Origin: Dactylosporangium vinaceum
GTDB taxonomy: Bacteria; Actinomycetota; Actinomycetes; Mycobacteriales; Micromonosporaceae
DNA length: 64,000 bases
Assembly (NCBI RefSeq): GCF_019904175.1
Contig: NZ_CP061913.1
Coordinates: 1,178,001-1,242,000 of the forward strand
Reading direction: 5' to 3'
Part shown: positions 16,605 to 24,096 of the stretch, in pieces
Position numbering within the stretch: the first letter of the stretch is position 1
Layout of the letters: each line of letters begins with the position of its first letter
The notes under the pieces: generated by a model
What the model was told of the DNA's origin: nothing
What the model saw: only the letters and a program-made list of their open reading frames with translations
Database searches by the model: none
Position numbers and translations under genes: made by a program

Positions 16605-17450
16605 GTGACCAACGAAGATCTGCTGCTGCGGCAGCCCCCGGTCCGGCAACTGGACGGATACCTGGACGCGGCCGTCCGGGCCGCCCGCGCGGCCGGCCGG
16701 GTCGTGCGCCACGCGTTCTACGAGGGCCGCGCCGTGGTGGAGGACAAGGGCCCGCGCGACTACGTGACCGAGGTCGACCGGGCCGCCGAGGACCTCATCC
16801 GGGAGTCCCTGCTGCGCTACGCCCCGGCGCCGGTGCCCTTCGTCGGCGAGGAGTCCGGCGGTGTCGTCGGCTCGCTGAGCTGGGTGGTCGATCCGCTCGA
16901 CGGCACCACGAACTTCCTGCGCGGGTACCCGTCGGTCGGGGTGTCGATCGCCCTCGTCCACGAGGGCCGGCCGGTCGTCGGGGTGGTCCACGCGCCGATG
17001 TGGGACGAGACGTTCACGGCCGTGGCCGGGGCCGGGGCGCTGCGCAACGGCCGGCCGATCGCCGTCGGGACCCGGCCCGCGGCGCGGGCCGTCTGCTCCA
17101 CCGGTCTGCCGGTCAAGCGACCGGAGGCGATGAGTGCCTACCTGGACCTGCTCGGCCGCCTGCTGCCGGCGGTGGAGGATCTGCGCCGGCCCGCCGGGGC
17201 GAGCCTCGACCTGGCCTGGGTCGCGTGCGGGGTGTTCGACGCGTTCTTCGAGCTCGACCTGGGCTCGTGGGACGTGGCCGCGGGGGCGCTGCTGGTGCGT
17301 GAGGCCGGCGGCGTGGTGACCGACTGGTCGGGCGACCCGGACTGCTGGCTGGACACCGGGCACATCGTGGCCGCCTCGCCCGGCGTGCACGCCACAGTGC
17401 TCCAGCACACCCGGGCGACGGTGCTGCCGGTGCTGCGGCGAGGCCGCTGA
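16605..17450 (+). CDS. Inositol monophosphatase-family phosphatase
   Basis: The 281-residue Mg2+-dependent phosphatase has all family motifs: G-E-E-S-G-G (81-86), W-V-V-D-P-L-D-G-T-T-N-F (93-104; D96 and D99 bind metal) and the C-terminal G-S-W-D-V-A-A-G. It hydrolyses inositol-1-phosphate to myo-inositol, or a similar cyclitol phosphate such as an inosamine phosphate. GTG 16605 follows a perfect AGGAGG with 5 bases between. Together with the inositol dehydrogenase upstream it points to a cyclitol made from myo-inositol, not from 2-deoxy-scyllo-inosose. A step acting on a phosphorylated intermediate, as in streptomycin biosynthesis, is an alternative. Confidence 0.88.
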   Translation: MTNEDLLLRQPPVRQLDGYLDAAVRAARAAGRVVRHAFYEGRAVVEDKGPRDYVTEVDRAAEDLIRESLLRYAPAPVPFVGEESGGVVGSLSWVVDPLDGTTNFLRGYPSVGVSIALVHEGRPVVGVVHAPMWDETFTAVAGAGALRNGRPIAVGTRPAARAVCSTGLPVKRPEAMSAYLDLLGRLLPAVEDLRRPAGASLDLAWVACGVFDAFFELDLGSWDVAAGALLVREAGGVVTDWSGDPDCWLDTGHIVAASPGVHATVLQHTRATVLPVLRRGR

Positions 17451-17546
17451 CGATGCCCGGTCGGCGTGGGGGCCGGGCGCACCGCGGAACCGGCGCGGCG
17501 CCCGGGCCGGCGGCGCGGCGCTCGGCCGCACCGCCGCCCGTCCCGG

Positions 17547-18524
17547 TCACGACGCCGGGGCCGGCGCCCGGTCGAGCCGCTCCTGCAGCGCGGCCACCCG
17601 GGCCGGGTCGCCGAGGGCCTGCATGCAGAAGGTGCAGATGTTGGAGAAGCGCTCCTCGTCCAGGTGCTGGAAGAGCGGGTGCTCCCGGACCATCGTGCGG
17701 AAGTAGATCGGTGAGGCCGGGTCGTAGAACGCCCGCACCAGCCGCTCGCGCCGGTCGCGGTCCGCCGCGCCGGACTCGGCCGAGCGGATGGAGCCCAGGA
17801 ACACCGGGGTGCGCTTCATCTGGTCGACGCCGATGTCGAGCTGGCAGCAGGCGTAGACGTCGCCGGTGGCGTGAACGGTCGTGGTGAGGTCGTCGCACTC
17901 GGACAGCTCCTCGACCCGGTGGCCGGTCCAGACCTGCAGCATCTCCCGGGCCCGCCCGCGGTCCAGCAGCTCCAGCACGACGTAGGGCTCCCCGGCCCCG
18001 GCCAGCGCGGCGATGATCTCCTCATCGCGCTCCCGGAAGTGCGACCGGCAGAACTGGATCTCGGTCGCCAGGCCGAACGAGCGCGCGGTGCGGGCCGCGG
18101 TGATCGGCCGGTCCACCGGGAAGTACTTCATGTGGTAAATGTCGGCGCTCAGTGCCAGACCCGAGATGCCGGCCTCCACGAATGGCGCGAGCTTCTGTCT
18201 CGCCAATTCGTCCGACCGTGCCCAGAATGCATTCGACTCGACATCCACGACGAATCCGAGCTGCCGTGCGAAGGCGATGACCTCGCACATTTCACCGGGG
18301 TACAGGAATACCTCGCCGCCGCTGAACGTCACGTGCCGGCGGCCGTTTTCCCATGCCTGCGAAAGGGCGGCCCGGACCTCGTCGGTGCTGAGCCGCTCGC
18401 GCCGCTGCGGGCTCGACTCCACGATGCAGTGGTCACAGGCGATGTTGCAGGTCAGCGTGAAGTTGATGCACAGGCGCTGGTGGCTGGGGAACCGGTCCCA
18501 GATTGGCACGCCCTCGGCGGTCAC
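17547..18524 (-). CDS. Second radical SAM enzyme of the cluster
   Basis: The 325-residue protein has C26-x3-C30-x2-C33, the SAM-binding F-S-G-G-E motif (67-71) and a cysteine-bearing tail (Y-A-C-C, then N-I-C-T-F-C-M) that may hold an auxiliary cluster. The substrate is unknown. Aminoglycoside pathways use such enzymes for epimerisation, dehydrogenation or deoxygenation. The GTG start at 18524 was chosen because AAAGGAG lies 6 bases upstream. It is convergent with the inositol phosphatase (96 bases between) and divergent from the rRNA methylase gene, so it has its own promoter within 18525-18910. Confidence 0.8.
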   Translation of the reverse strand: MTAEGVPIWDRFPSHQRLCINFTLTCNIACDHCIVESSPQRRERLSTDEVRAALSQAWENGRRHVTFSGGEVFLYPGEMCEVIAFARQLGFVVDVESNAFWARSDELARQKLAPFVEAGISGLALSADIYHMKYFPVDRPITAARTARSFGLATEIQFCRSHFRERDEEIIAALAGAGEPYVVLELLDRGRAREMLQVWTGHRVEELSECDDLTTTVHATGDVYACCQLDIGVDQMKRTPVFLGSIRSAESGAADRDRRERLVRAFYDPASPIYFRTMVREHPLFQHLDEERFSNICTFCMQALGDPARVAALQERLDRAPAPAS

Positions 18525-18910
18525 AGCGGTCTCCTTTGCCGGAATTTCACAGTGTTGGCGAGCCGTTTCGGGTCCGCTCCGCCGGTAGCGAGAACCTCGC
18601 ACCCCCGGCGCATTCCCGGGCTCGCCCCGAATTGCCCACGTCGATCAGCGGGTTCCTTCCATCGTCTCCCGGAACACCGCCCGATGTCCACGCCCGGCCG
18701 CATCTATGGCCTCAATTTTTGATGACGGCGACCGATTGAATGTCCGGACCCGCCGGTGCGTTCGGCTGCCTTGCTATCCTCGAAGCGGGCCTGCGAATGG
18801 TCAGCCGCTGCCGGGCCCGCCCGCGGCGGCGCCATCGCCGGCTGCAGGGGTTGGCTCGGGGTCACGGCGTCCGGGCACGGAAGAGTTCGTCGTGGTGGAC
18901 AAGGAGCCGA
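18525..18910. other. 386-base divergent spacer between radical SAM and resistance genes
   Basis: It should hold the promoters for both genes. A GCGAG-AAC-CTCGC palindrome lies at 18588-18600. The 130 bases before the resistance gene contain several strong GC-rich inverted repeats (about 18800-18850) that could fold in the mRNA leader. In-frame GTG and ATG codons upstream of 18911 (frame open from 18740) give arginine/serine-rich sequence and lack ribosome-binding sites. No independent gene is seen. Confidence 0.5.
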
Positions 18911-20458
18911 GTGGCACGCAGCACTGGGTCCCCGGCCGAGCGTGCCGCCGAGGTGGCCCGCCAGGTGCTGGCGGCGCCGAAGTACCGCAGCCTCGACGAG
19001 GCGCTCGTGAGTCGCTTGGCCCAGGAGGCCGCGGAGCGGTTCAAGGACCGGGGCGAGGCCGTCAAATGGGCCAAACGCAAACTGCACCAGGCTTTCGGGG
19101 CCTTTGTCAGCGGTAGTCCGGCCCAGGCCGTCAGCGCCTGCGTCGCGAAGATCGCCGCCGGGGCCGACCCGAAGGAGGCCGCCCGGGAGGCGATGCGCGC
19201 CCATGCGTCGTCGGCCGAGCGGGTCGACTGGCTCGACCCGTTCTACGCGACGATCGAGCAGTGGTGCGGCCCGGCCTCGTCAGTGGTCGACCTGGCCTGC
19301 GGCCTCAACGCGCTGGCGCTGCCGTGGATGGCGCTCGCTCCCGACGCCACCTACACCGGCCTGGACGTCGACCGCACGCTCGCCGAGGCGCTCGGCACGC
19401 TCGACACCGTCTTCCCGGTCCGCGTGACAGCGGCCACGGCCGACCTGGTGGCCGACCCGCCGCGGCTCGAGGCCGACGTCGCCCTCGTGCTGAAGACCCT
19501 CACCACCGTGGAGCAGCAGCGCAGCGGGGCGGCCCAGCGGCTCATCGCGGCCCTGGACTGCCGCCACGTCGTGGTCACCCTGCCCCGGCGCAGCCTGTCG
19601 GGCAAGCGCGGCTACGCCGACGACGCCGACGCGATCGTGGGCAACGCGATCCAGGGGACCGGCTACGGGATCGCCGACACGGCGGCCTTCGGCGACGAGG
19701 CGATGTACCACCTCGTGCGGGTTGCGGCCGCGGAGGCCGGCGTCGCGGAGGCGGCCGACCCGGCCTCCGAAGGCGGCGCCCTCACCCTCGTCGGCACCCC
19801 GATCGGCAACCTCGGCGACCTCAGCGACGGGGCGCTCGCCGCGCTGCGGGCGGCGGACGTCGTCTGCGCCGAGGACACCCGGCGGACCCGCAAGCTGCTC
19901 AGCGCCTACGACCTGCACCCGGCTCAGCTGGTGTCGGTGCGGGAGCACAACGAGGAGCGCTCGGCCGCCCGGGTGCTCGACCAGCTCCGCGCCGGGCGGC
20001 GGGTGGCCCTGGTCAGCGACGCCGGCATGCCGATGCTCTCCGACCCCGGGCAGCGGGTCGCCCGGCACGTCCTCGACGGCGGCGGCGAGCTGCGGGTCGC
20101 GCCCGGCCCGGACGCGGCGAGCACCGCGCTGCTCCTGTCCGGCCTGCCGGCGCAGCGCTGGTGCTTCGAGGGGTTCCTGCCGGCCAAGGGCGCCGAGCGG
20201 GCCCAGCGCGTGGCCGCGGTGACCGGTGAGCCGCGGACGGTGGTGCTGTACGAGGCCCCACACCGGCTGCTGCGCACGCTTGACGACCTGGTGACGGCGG
20301 CGGGCGCCGCCCGGCCGGTCGCGGTGCTCAACGACCTCACCAAGTTCTACGAGCGGGCCTGGCGCGGTGCCCTGGGCCAGGTGCGCGACGAGCTCGCCGC
20401 GGGCCCCGAGCCGCGCGGCGAGTTCGTCATCGTGCTGGGCGGTCAGTCACCGCGATAG
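18911..20458 (+). CDS. Fusion of a 16S rRNA m7G1405-type resistance methylase with an RsmI-type Cm1402 methylase
   Basis: This is one uninterrupted 515-residue frame with two methyltransferase folds. Residues 1-270 match the aminoglycoside-resistance Arm/Sgm/FmrO family: an N-terminal helical domain with [11 protein letters not shown] (55-65), SAM motif [13 protein letters not shown] (127-139), [10 protein letters not shown] (194-203) and R-R-S-L-S-G-K-R-G (226-234). That family methylates N7 of G1405 in 16S rRNA. Residues 290-510 are an RsmI (tetrapyrrole-methylase-fold) domain: G-T-P-I-G-N-L (295-301), A-E-D-T-R (320-324), S-D-A-G-M-P (369-374), G-F-L-P-A-K (421-426) and Y-E-A-P-H-R-L-L (447-454). 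RsmI methylates the 2'-O of C1402. The usual R-E-L-T-K is N-D-L-T-K here, and the usual C-terminal extension is absent. GTG 18911 follows AAGGAG. The end overlaps queD convergently by 16 bases. I infer self-resistance. Confidence 0.9.
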   Translation: MARSTGSPAERAAEVARQVLAAPKYRSLDEALVSRLAQEAAERFKDRGEAVKWAKRKLHQAFGAFVSGSPAQAVSACVAKIAAGADPKEAAREAMRAHASSAERVDWLDPFYATIEQWCGPASSVVDLACGLNALALPWMALAPDATYTGLDVDRTLAEALGTLDTVFPVRVTAATADLVADPPRLEADVALVLKTLTTVEQQRSGAAQRLIAALDCRHVVVTLPRRSLSGKRGYADDADAIVGNAIQGTGYGIADTAAFGDEAMYHLVRVAAAEAGVAEAADPASEGGALTLVGTPIGNLGDLSDGALAALRAADVVCAEDTRRTRKLLSAYDLHPAQLVSVREHNEERSAARVLDQLRAGRRVALVSDAGMPMLSDPGQRVARHVLDGGGELRVAPGPDAASTALLLSGLPAQRWCFEGFLPAKGAERAQRVAAVTGEPRTVVLYEAPHRLLRTLDDLVTAAGAARPVAVLNDLTKFYERAWRGALGQVRDELAAGPEPRGEFVIVLGGQSPR

Positions 20459-20796
20459 GTGCAGCCCGACGTGCACGTCTCGTGGACCGTGATCGCGGCC
20501 AGCGGGAGCGTAGCGCGCAGGCGATCCCAGATCCAGCGGGCCAGGACCTCGCTCGTAGGGTTGTCGAGGCCGTCGATGTCGTTGAGGTAGTAGTGGTCGA
20601 GCTGCTCGTGCAGCGGCTGGAAGGCCTTCTTGACGTCGCCGAAGTCCATCACCCAGCCGGTGACCGGGTCGACGTCGCCCTGGACGTGGACGGCCACGCG
20701 GTAGGAGTGGCCGTGGAGCCGGGCGCACTTGTGGCCCTCCGGGACGTTCGGGAGCCGGTGGGCGGCCTCGAACGTGAACTCGCGGAAGATCTCCAT
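20443..20796 (-). CDS. queD: 6-carboxy-5,6,7,8-tetrahydropterin synthase QueD
   Basis: The 117-residue T-fold enzyme has zinc ligands H13 (A-A-H-R-L), H28 and H30 (L-H-G-H) and catalytic C24. It converts 7,8-dihydroneopterin triphosphate to 6-carboxytetrahydropterin, the second step to preQ0 (7-cyano-7-deazaguanine). Its ATG shares one base with the queE stop (TGATG). The order in transcription is queC, queE, queD. The 3' end overlaps the convergent rRNA methylase fusion gene by 16 bases. Confidence 0.93.
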   Translation of the reverse strand: MEIFREFTFEAAHRLPNVPEGHKCARLHGHSYRVAVHVQGDVDPVTGWVMDFGDVKKAFQPLHEQLDHYYLNDIDGLDNPTSEVLARWIWDRLRATLPLAAITVHETCTSGCTYRGD

Positions 20797-21434
20797 CAGG
20801 CGATCCCGAGGTACTTGTGCGTCTGCAGGCTCAGCCGCCACTGCGGGTGGCGCAGGCAGAACTCGACAGCCGCGCGGGTGTTCGCCTCGCGGTCGGCGCT
20901 GTCCATCGGCTGGATCAGGAAATGCTCGAAGTCCAGCCGCTCGAAGCGCTCCGGCGGGGCGTCGGCCTGCGGGTACACCAGCTTCAGCTCGTTGCCCTTC
21001 GTCAGCACCACCTCGGCGGTGGCCTTCGGGCTCACGCAGATCCAGTCGATGCCGGCGGGGGCCGGGCGCGTGCCGTTGGTCTCGACGGCGACCTCGAAGC
21101 CCTCGGCGTGCAGGGCGTCGACGGCCTCCTCGTCGAGCTGCAGGAGCGGCTCGCCACCGGTGCAGACGACATACGGCCGGCTGCGCGGGTCGGCGGCGCC
21201 GCGCCAGGCCTTGGCCACCGCCGCGGCGAGCTCGGCCGCGGTGCGGAACCGGCCGCCGCCGGGCCCGTCGGTGCCGACGAAGTCGGTGTCGCAGAACTTG
21301 CAGATCGCGCGGTGCCGGTCCTGCTCCCGCCCGGTCCAGAGGTTGCAGCTGGTGAACCGGCAGAACACCGCGGCTCGACCGGCCTGCATCCCTTCGCCCT
21401 GCAGGGTGTAGAAGATCTCCTTGACGCGATACAC
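20796..21434 (-). CDS. queE: 7-carboxy-7-deazaguanine synthase QueE
   Basis: The 212-residue radical SAM enzyme has the QueE-specific cluster motif C30-x14-C45-x2-C48 instead of the usual C-x3-C-x2-C, and [10 protein letters not shown] for SAM binding. It contracts 6-carboxytetrahydropterin to 7-carboxy-7-deazaguanine. GTG 21434 lies 6 bases after the queC stop. The longer open frame to 21531 is not needed. Confidence 0.92.
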   Translation of the reverse strand: MYRVKEIFYTLQGEGMQAGRAAVFCRFTSCNLWTGREQDRHRAICKFCDTDFVGTDGPGGGRFRTAAELAAAVAKAWRGAADPRSRPYVVCTGGEPLLQLDEEAVDALHAEGFEVAVETNGTRPAPAGIDWICVSPKATAEVVLTKGNELKLVYPQADAPPERFERLDFEHFLIQPMDSADREANTRAAVEFCLRHPQWRLSLQTHKYLGIA

Positions 21435-21440
21435 CGTGGC

Positions 21441-22163
21441 TTAGCCGACCTTCGCGGACAGGGCCGGATCGGTCATCCCCAGCGCGGCGAAGCCCCGGTT
21501 GCGCAGCAGGCAGGAGTCGCAGGTGCCGCACGGCCGCCCGTCGACCGGGTCGTAGCAGCTGTGGCTGAGCGAGTAGTCGACGCCCAGCTCCAGCCCGCGC
21601 TTGATGGTCTCGGCCTTGCTGAGCGAGATCAGCGGCGTGTGGATCTTCAGGCGCTGCTTCCCCTCGACCCCGGCCTTGGTGGCGAGGTTGGCCATGTTCT
21701 CGTACGCCTCGATGTACTCGGGCCGGCAGTCCGGGTAGCCGCTGTAGTCCACGGCGCTCACGCCGAGGAACACGTCCTGCGCGCCGAGCGTCTCCGCCCA
21801 GGCCAGCGCGAAGGACAGGAAGATCGTGTTGCGAGCCGGCACATACGTGACGGGGATCTCGTCGCCGAGCTCGGCCGACGCATCGTGATGCGGCACACCG
21901 ATGGCGTCGTCGGTGAGCGCCGACCCGCCGAAGATCCGCAGGTCGATGTCGGCCACCACGTGCTGCTTCGCCCCGAGCGAGCGCGCCACCGCGCGGGCCG
22001 CGTCCAGCTCGACACTGTGCCGCTGGCCGTACCGGAAACTCAGCGCGTAGGGCTCGTAGCCGTCAGCGGCCGCGATGGCGAGCACCGTGGCGGAGTCCAG
22101 GCCGCCGCTGAGCAGGATTACCGCTTTCGGCTTGGCGTTCTCCGGGCTGGAGGGCAAATTCAC
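21441..22163 (-). CDS. queC: 7-cyano-7-deazaguanine synthase QueC
   Basis: The 240-residue ATP-pyrophosphatase has the PP-loop S-G-G-L-D-S (19-24) and a C-terminal zinc site (S-C-Y-D-P, then C-G-T-C-D-S-C). It converts 7-carboxy-7-deazaguanine to preQ0. The start is GTG 22163. It is the first gene of a three-gene leftward operon whose promoter must lie between here and the tRNA. No folE, queF, tgt or DNA-modification (dpd) genes are nearby, so use in tRNA queuosine is the default reading. Confidence 0.93.
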   Translation of the reverse strand: MNLPSSPENAKPKAVILLSGGLDSATVLAIAAADGYEPYALSFRYGQRHSVELDAARAVARSLGAKQHVVADIDLRIFGGSALTDDAIGVPHHDASAELGDEIPVTYVPARNTIFLSFALAWAETLGAQDVFLGVSAVDYSGYPDCRPEYIEAYENMANLATKAGVEGKQRLKIHTPLISLSKAETIKRGLELGVDYSLSHSCYDPVDGRPCGTCDSCLLRNRGFAALGMTDPALSAKVG

Positions 22164-22229
22164 CGCTCAACTCTACATCCAACCGCGACCCCGGCCTCCG
22201 CGCGTGATCAAGGCGACGCTCTAACCCAT

Positions 22230-22259
22230 TTGGGTCCGAAGGCTCTCTCGCGCTAGTGT
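22230..22259 (+). promoter_or_regulatory. Probable promoter of the initiator tRNA
   Basis: A TTGGGT -35 (22230-22235) and a TAGTGT -10 (22254-22259) are 18 bases apart. The -10 ends 12 bases before the mature 5' end of the tRNA, as expected for a stable-RNA promoter. Confidence 0.5.
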
Positions 22260-22271
22260 TGTCCTTACCGA

Positions 22272-22345
22272 CGCGGGGTGGAGCAGCTCGGTAGCTCGCT
22301 GGGCTCATAACCCAGAGGTCGCAGGTTCAAATCCTGTCCCCGCTA
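22272..22345 (+). tRNA. Initiator tRNA-fMet (CAU)
   Basis: The 74-nt cloverleaf has anticodon CAT in the loop between CTGGG and CCCAG. Three consecutive G:C pairs in the anticodon stem and an unpaired first base (C1 opposite U72) are the two marks of bacterial initiator tRNA. T-arm GCAGG-TTCAAAT-CCTGT and acceptor GCGGGG/CCCCGC are intact. CCA is not encoded. Confidence 0.95.
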
Positions 22346-22354
22346 CGACGAGTG

Positions 22355-22385
22355 AACGGCCCCTGTCTTCGCGGCGGGGCCGTTT
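22355..22385 (+). terminator. Rho-independent terminator after the tRNA
   Basis: AACGGCCCC and GGGGCCGTT (perfect 9-bp arms) enclose 12 bases and are followed by a short T run. It lies 9 bases after the tRNA. Confidence 0.75.
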
Positions 22386-22490
22386 ATCGTCTCCGCGTGC
22401 TTCGCGCGTGCGAGCGCGCTCCCCGGCGGTGGACTTCGCCACCCCCGCGGGCCTCCTTCCGGTGGCTGAGTCCTGGTGGGCGCTTGTCGT

Positions 22491-23990
22491 TCACCGGCCG
22501 GGTCTCACCGTATGCGTCTCAGATCCCTCGTATGAGCCCGTGGCGTCACCGCACACATGGCAAACCCTCAACACGAGCACATCGGCCGCCGGGCGGCCGA
22601 CCACCACGCCCGCGGCCACCGCACGTTGCGCCTGGACCGCCTGGGTGAGGCCGACCTGTCGCCGCAGCCGGGGCGACAGCACCACGACGTCGACATGCTG
22701 CCAGCCCCCGGGCCAACGCGCACTGGCGGTCCGATCGAAGTCCAGCTTCTCCACGAGAATCACCTCGCGCCAAGGATCGCGTCCGTCCGCGTACAACTGG
22801 GCGAATAGCTCGTCATCGACGAGGACACCGGAGCTGCGTGGAACGTTGGCCTCGACCCACCGGGCGATCGCCAGACCGCGGGCCGTACCGTCGCCCTGGC
22901 CCGTTGCCGCCACCCGCACCGAGCATCCGGCGACCACAAGCGTCGCAACCGCGACCGCCGCGACTCGGACCCAGGCTCTCCGTGATACCCGCTGCCACAA
23001 CAGCCAGCCGCCGAGCGCCGCGGCCAGCGCGAGGAACGGCACCAGGACAGCGGCGAACATGCCCGGGAGGTAACCACCCGGCTTGACCACGATCATTGTC
23101 GGCACGAGCACCGCCAGACCCAGCCAGCGCCGATCCTTGGTCATCGCCAGCGCTATCCCGGCGGCGAGTCCCAACGTGACAAGCAACGGGTCCGCGGTCG
23201 TCCACGATGCAACCGCGGTAAACCGGCCGCTGTGCGTGTCCCACAGCACCCCGGAGCCCTGTCGGCCGATGAGCTGCCAGCCGGCCGTACGAACGAACAC
23301 GAAGAGTTCACCACGAAGGGCGGCAAACAGCGGATACAGCACGAGCACGCCGGTCAGCCCGCCGGCCAGGTGCATGATCGCTCGGCGTCGTAGGAGCTGC
23401 GGGCATGACGCAGCGACCAGGGCAACGAGTGCGGGGACGAACAGCAATGCCGACTCTTTACTGAGGGCGGCGACTCCGAGCAGCATCCCGGCCGCAATCG
23501 CTCGCCATCCGGGCCGCGCGCCGATCCCCGCCAAGAAAGCGGCGAGGATCCACGGGACGGCGAAAGCTTCGAGGTAGACATGGTGCAGCAGGCTGGTGGT
23601 GAGCGGGCTGCAGGCAAACCACACGCCCGCGATCGCGGCCGGCCAGGGTGGCAGGCTCAGTCTTCGGCACAGGGCGTACACGAGGACGGCGTCGGCGAAC
23701 ACGGCCATTGCCACGATGATCCGGACGGCGGCAATCGCCGATCCTGGAAGGTGTAGAAGGTGCTGCAGCGCGACGGCGGGGGCCGCTTGAAGCCATCCGA
23801 GTGGAGGATGGTCATAGAAGTATGTATACGGGGCGAGCCTGCCGCGTAGGACGGCGGTCGCCTGGGCCGTGTAGGTGCCCTCGTCCACCGTAACCGGGGC
23901 GGCATTCGCACGGGCACACGTGACCGCGGCAACGACGGCGGCCGTTGCGGCGATCGTGCTGGATCTACCCGTTCCGATCTTGATGGTCAT
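22491..23990 (-). CDS. GT39/ArnT-like multi-span mannosyl/glycosyltransferase
   Basis: The 499-residue membrane protein has about 10-11 hydrophobic segments and an early extracytoplasmic acidic pair in T-V-D-E-G-T-Y-T-A-Q-A. This is the D-E motif of the PMT/ArnT/GT-C superfamily, which uses polyprenyl-phosphate sugars as donors on the outer face of the membrane. A soluble tail of about 150 residues follows. The start ATG 23990 has GGAG 4 bases before it. It opens the polysaccharide locus and probably adds mannose or another sugar to a cell-surface glycan or protein; a polyprenol-phosphate mannose synthase is encoded at 44157-44897. Confidence 0.75.
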   Translation of the reverse strand: MTIKIGTGRSSTIAATAAVVAAVTCARANAAPVTVDEGTYTAQATAVLRGRLAPYTYFYDHPPLGWLQAAPAVALQHLLHLPGSAIAAVRIIVAMAVFADAVLVYALCRRLSLPPWPAAIAGVWFACSPLTTSLLHHVYLEAFAVPWILAAFLAGIGARPGWRAIAAGMLLGVAALSKESALLFVPALVALVAASCPQLLRRRAIMHLAGGLTGVLVLYPLFAALRGELFVFVRTAGWQLIGRQGSGVLWDTHSGRFTAVASWTTADPLLVTLGLAAGIALAMTKDRRWLGLAVLVPTMIVVKPGGYLPGMFAAVLVPFLALAAALGGWLLWQRVSRRAWVRVAAVAVATLVVAGCSVRVAATGQGDGTARGLAIARWVEANVPRSSGVLVDDELFAQLYADGRDPWREVILVEKLDFDRTASARWPGGWQHVDVVVLSPRLRRQVGLTQAVQAQRAVAAGVVVGRPAADVLVLRVCHVCGDATGSYEGSETHTVRPGR

Positions 23991-24096
23991 GACGCTCCAG
24001 CATCAGGAGAAGCACGCAGCGGCTTGCGGATCGGTGAGTGGGGGCCATGAGGCTTCGTCCGGACGGAGAGCCGACCGCGCTGACCTGGCAGCGCCG

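Noticed and set aside
17451..17546. Rho-independent terminator between the convergent phosphatase and radical SAM genes
   Set aside because: Several GC-rich inverted repeats exist (for example GCCCGG and CCGGGC around 17457-17480), but none has a T run, and such symmetry is common at this GC content.
19700..19800. The RsmI part as a separate gene starting near GTG 19716
   Set aside because: There is no stop codon between the domains and no ribosome-binding site before that GTG. The codon sits in the last strand of the first domain (E-A-M-Y-H-L-V-R), so a fusion is the simpler reading.
57..20458. Search for a 2-deoxy-scyllo-inosose synthase to call a 2-deoxystreptamine aminoglycoside
   Set aside because: No dehydroquinate-synthase-like gene is present. 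The inositol dehydrogenase and phosphatase point to a myo-inositol route instead. The gene could still lie left of the window.
20443..22163. queD-queE-queC as part of a deazapurine antibiotic or 7-deazaguanine DNA-modification system
   Set aside because: No toyocamycin-type tailoring genes and no dpd-like DNA-modification genes are nearby; a housekeeping preQ0/queuosine role is more likely.
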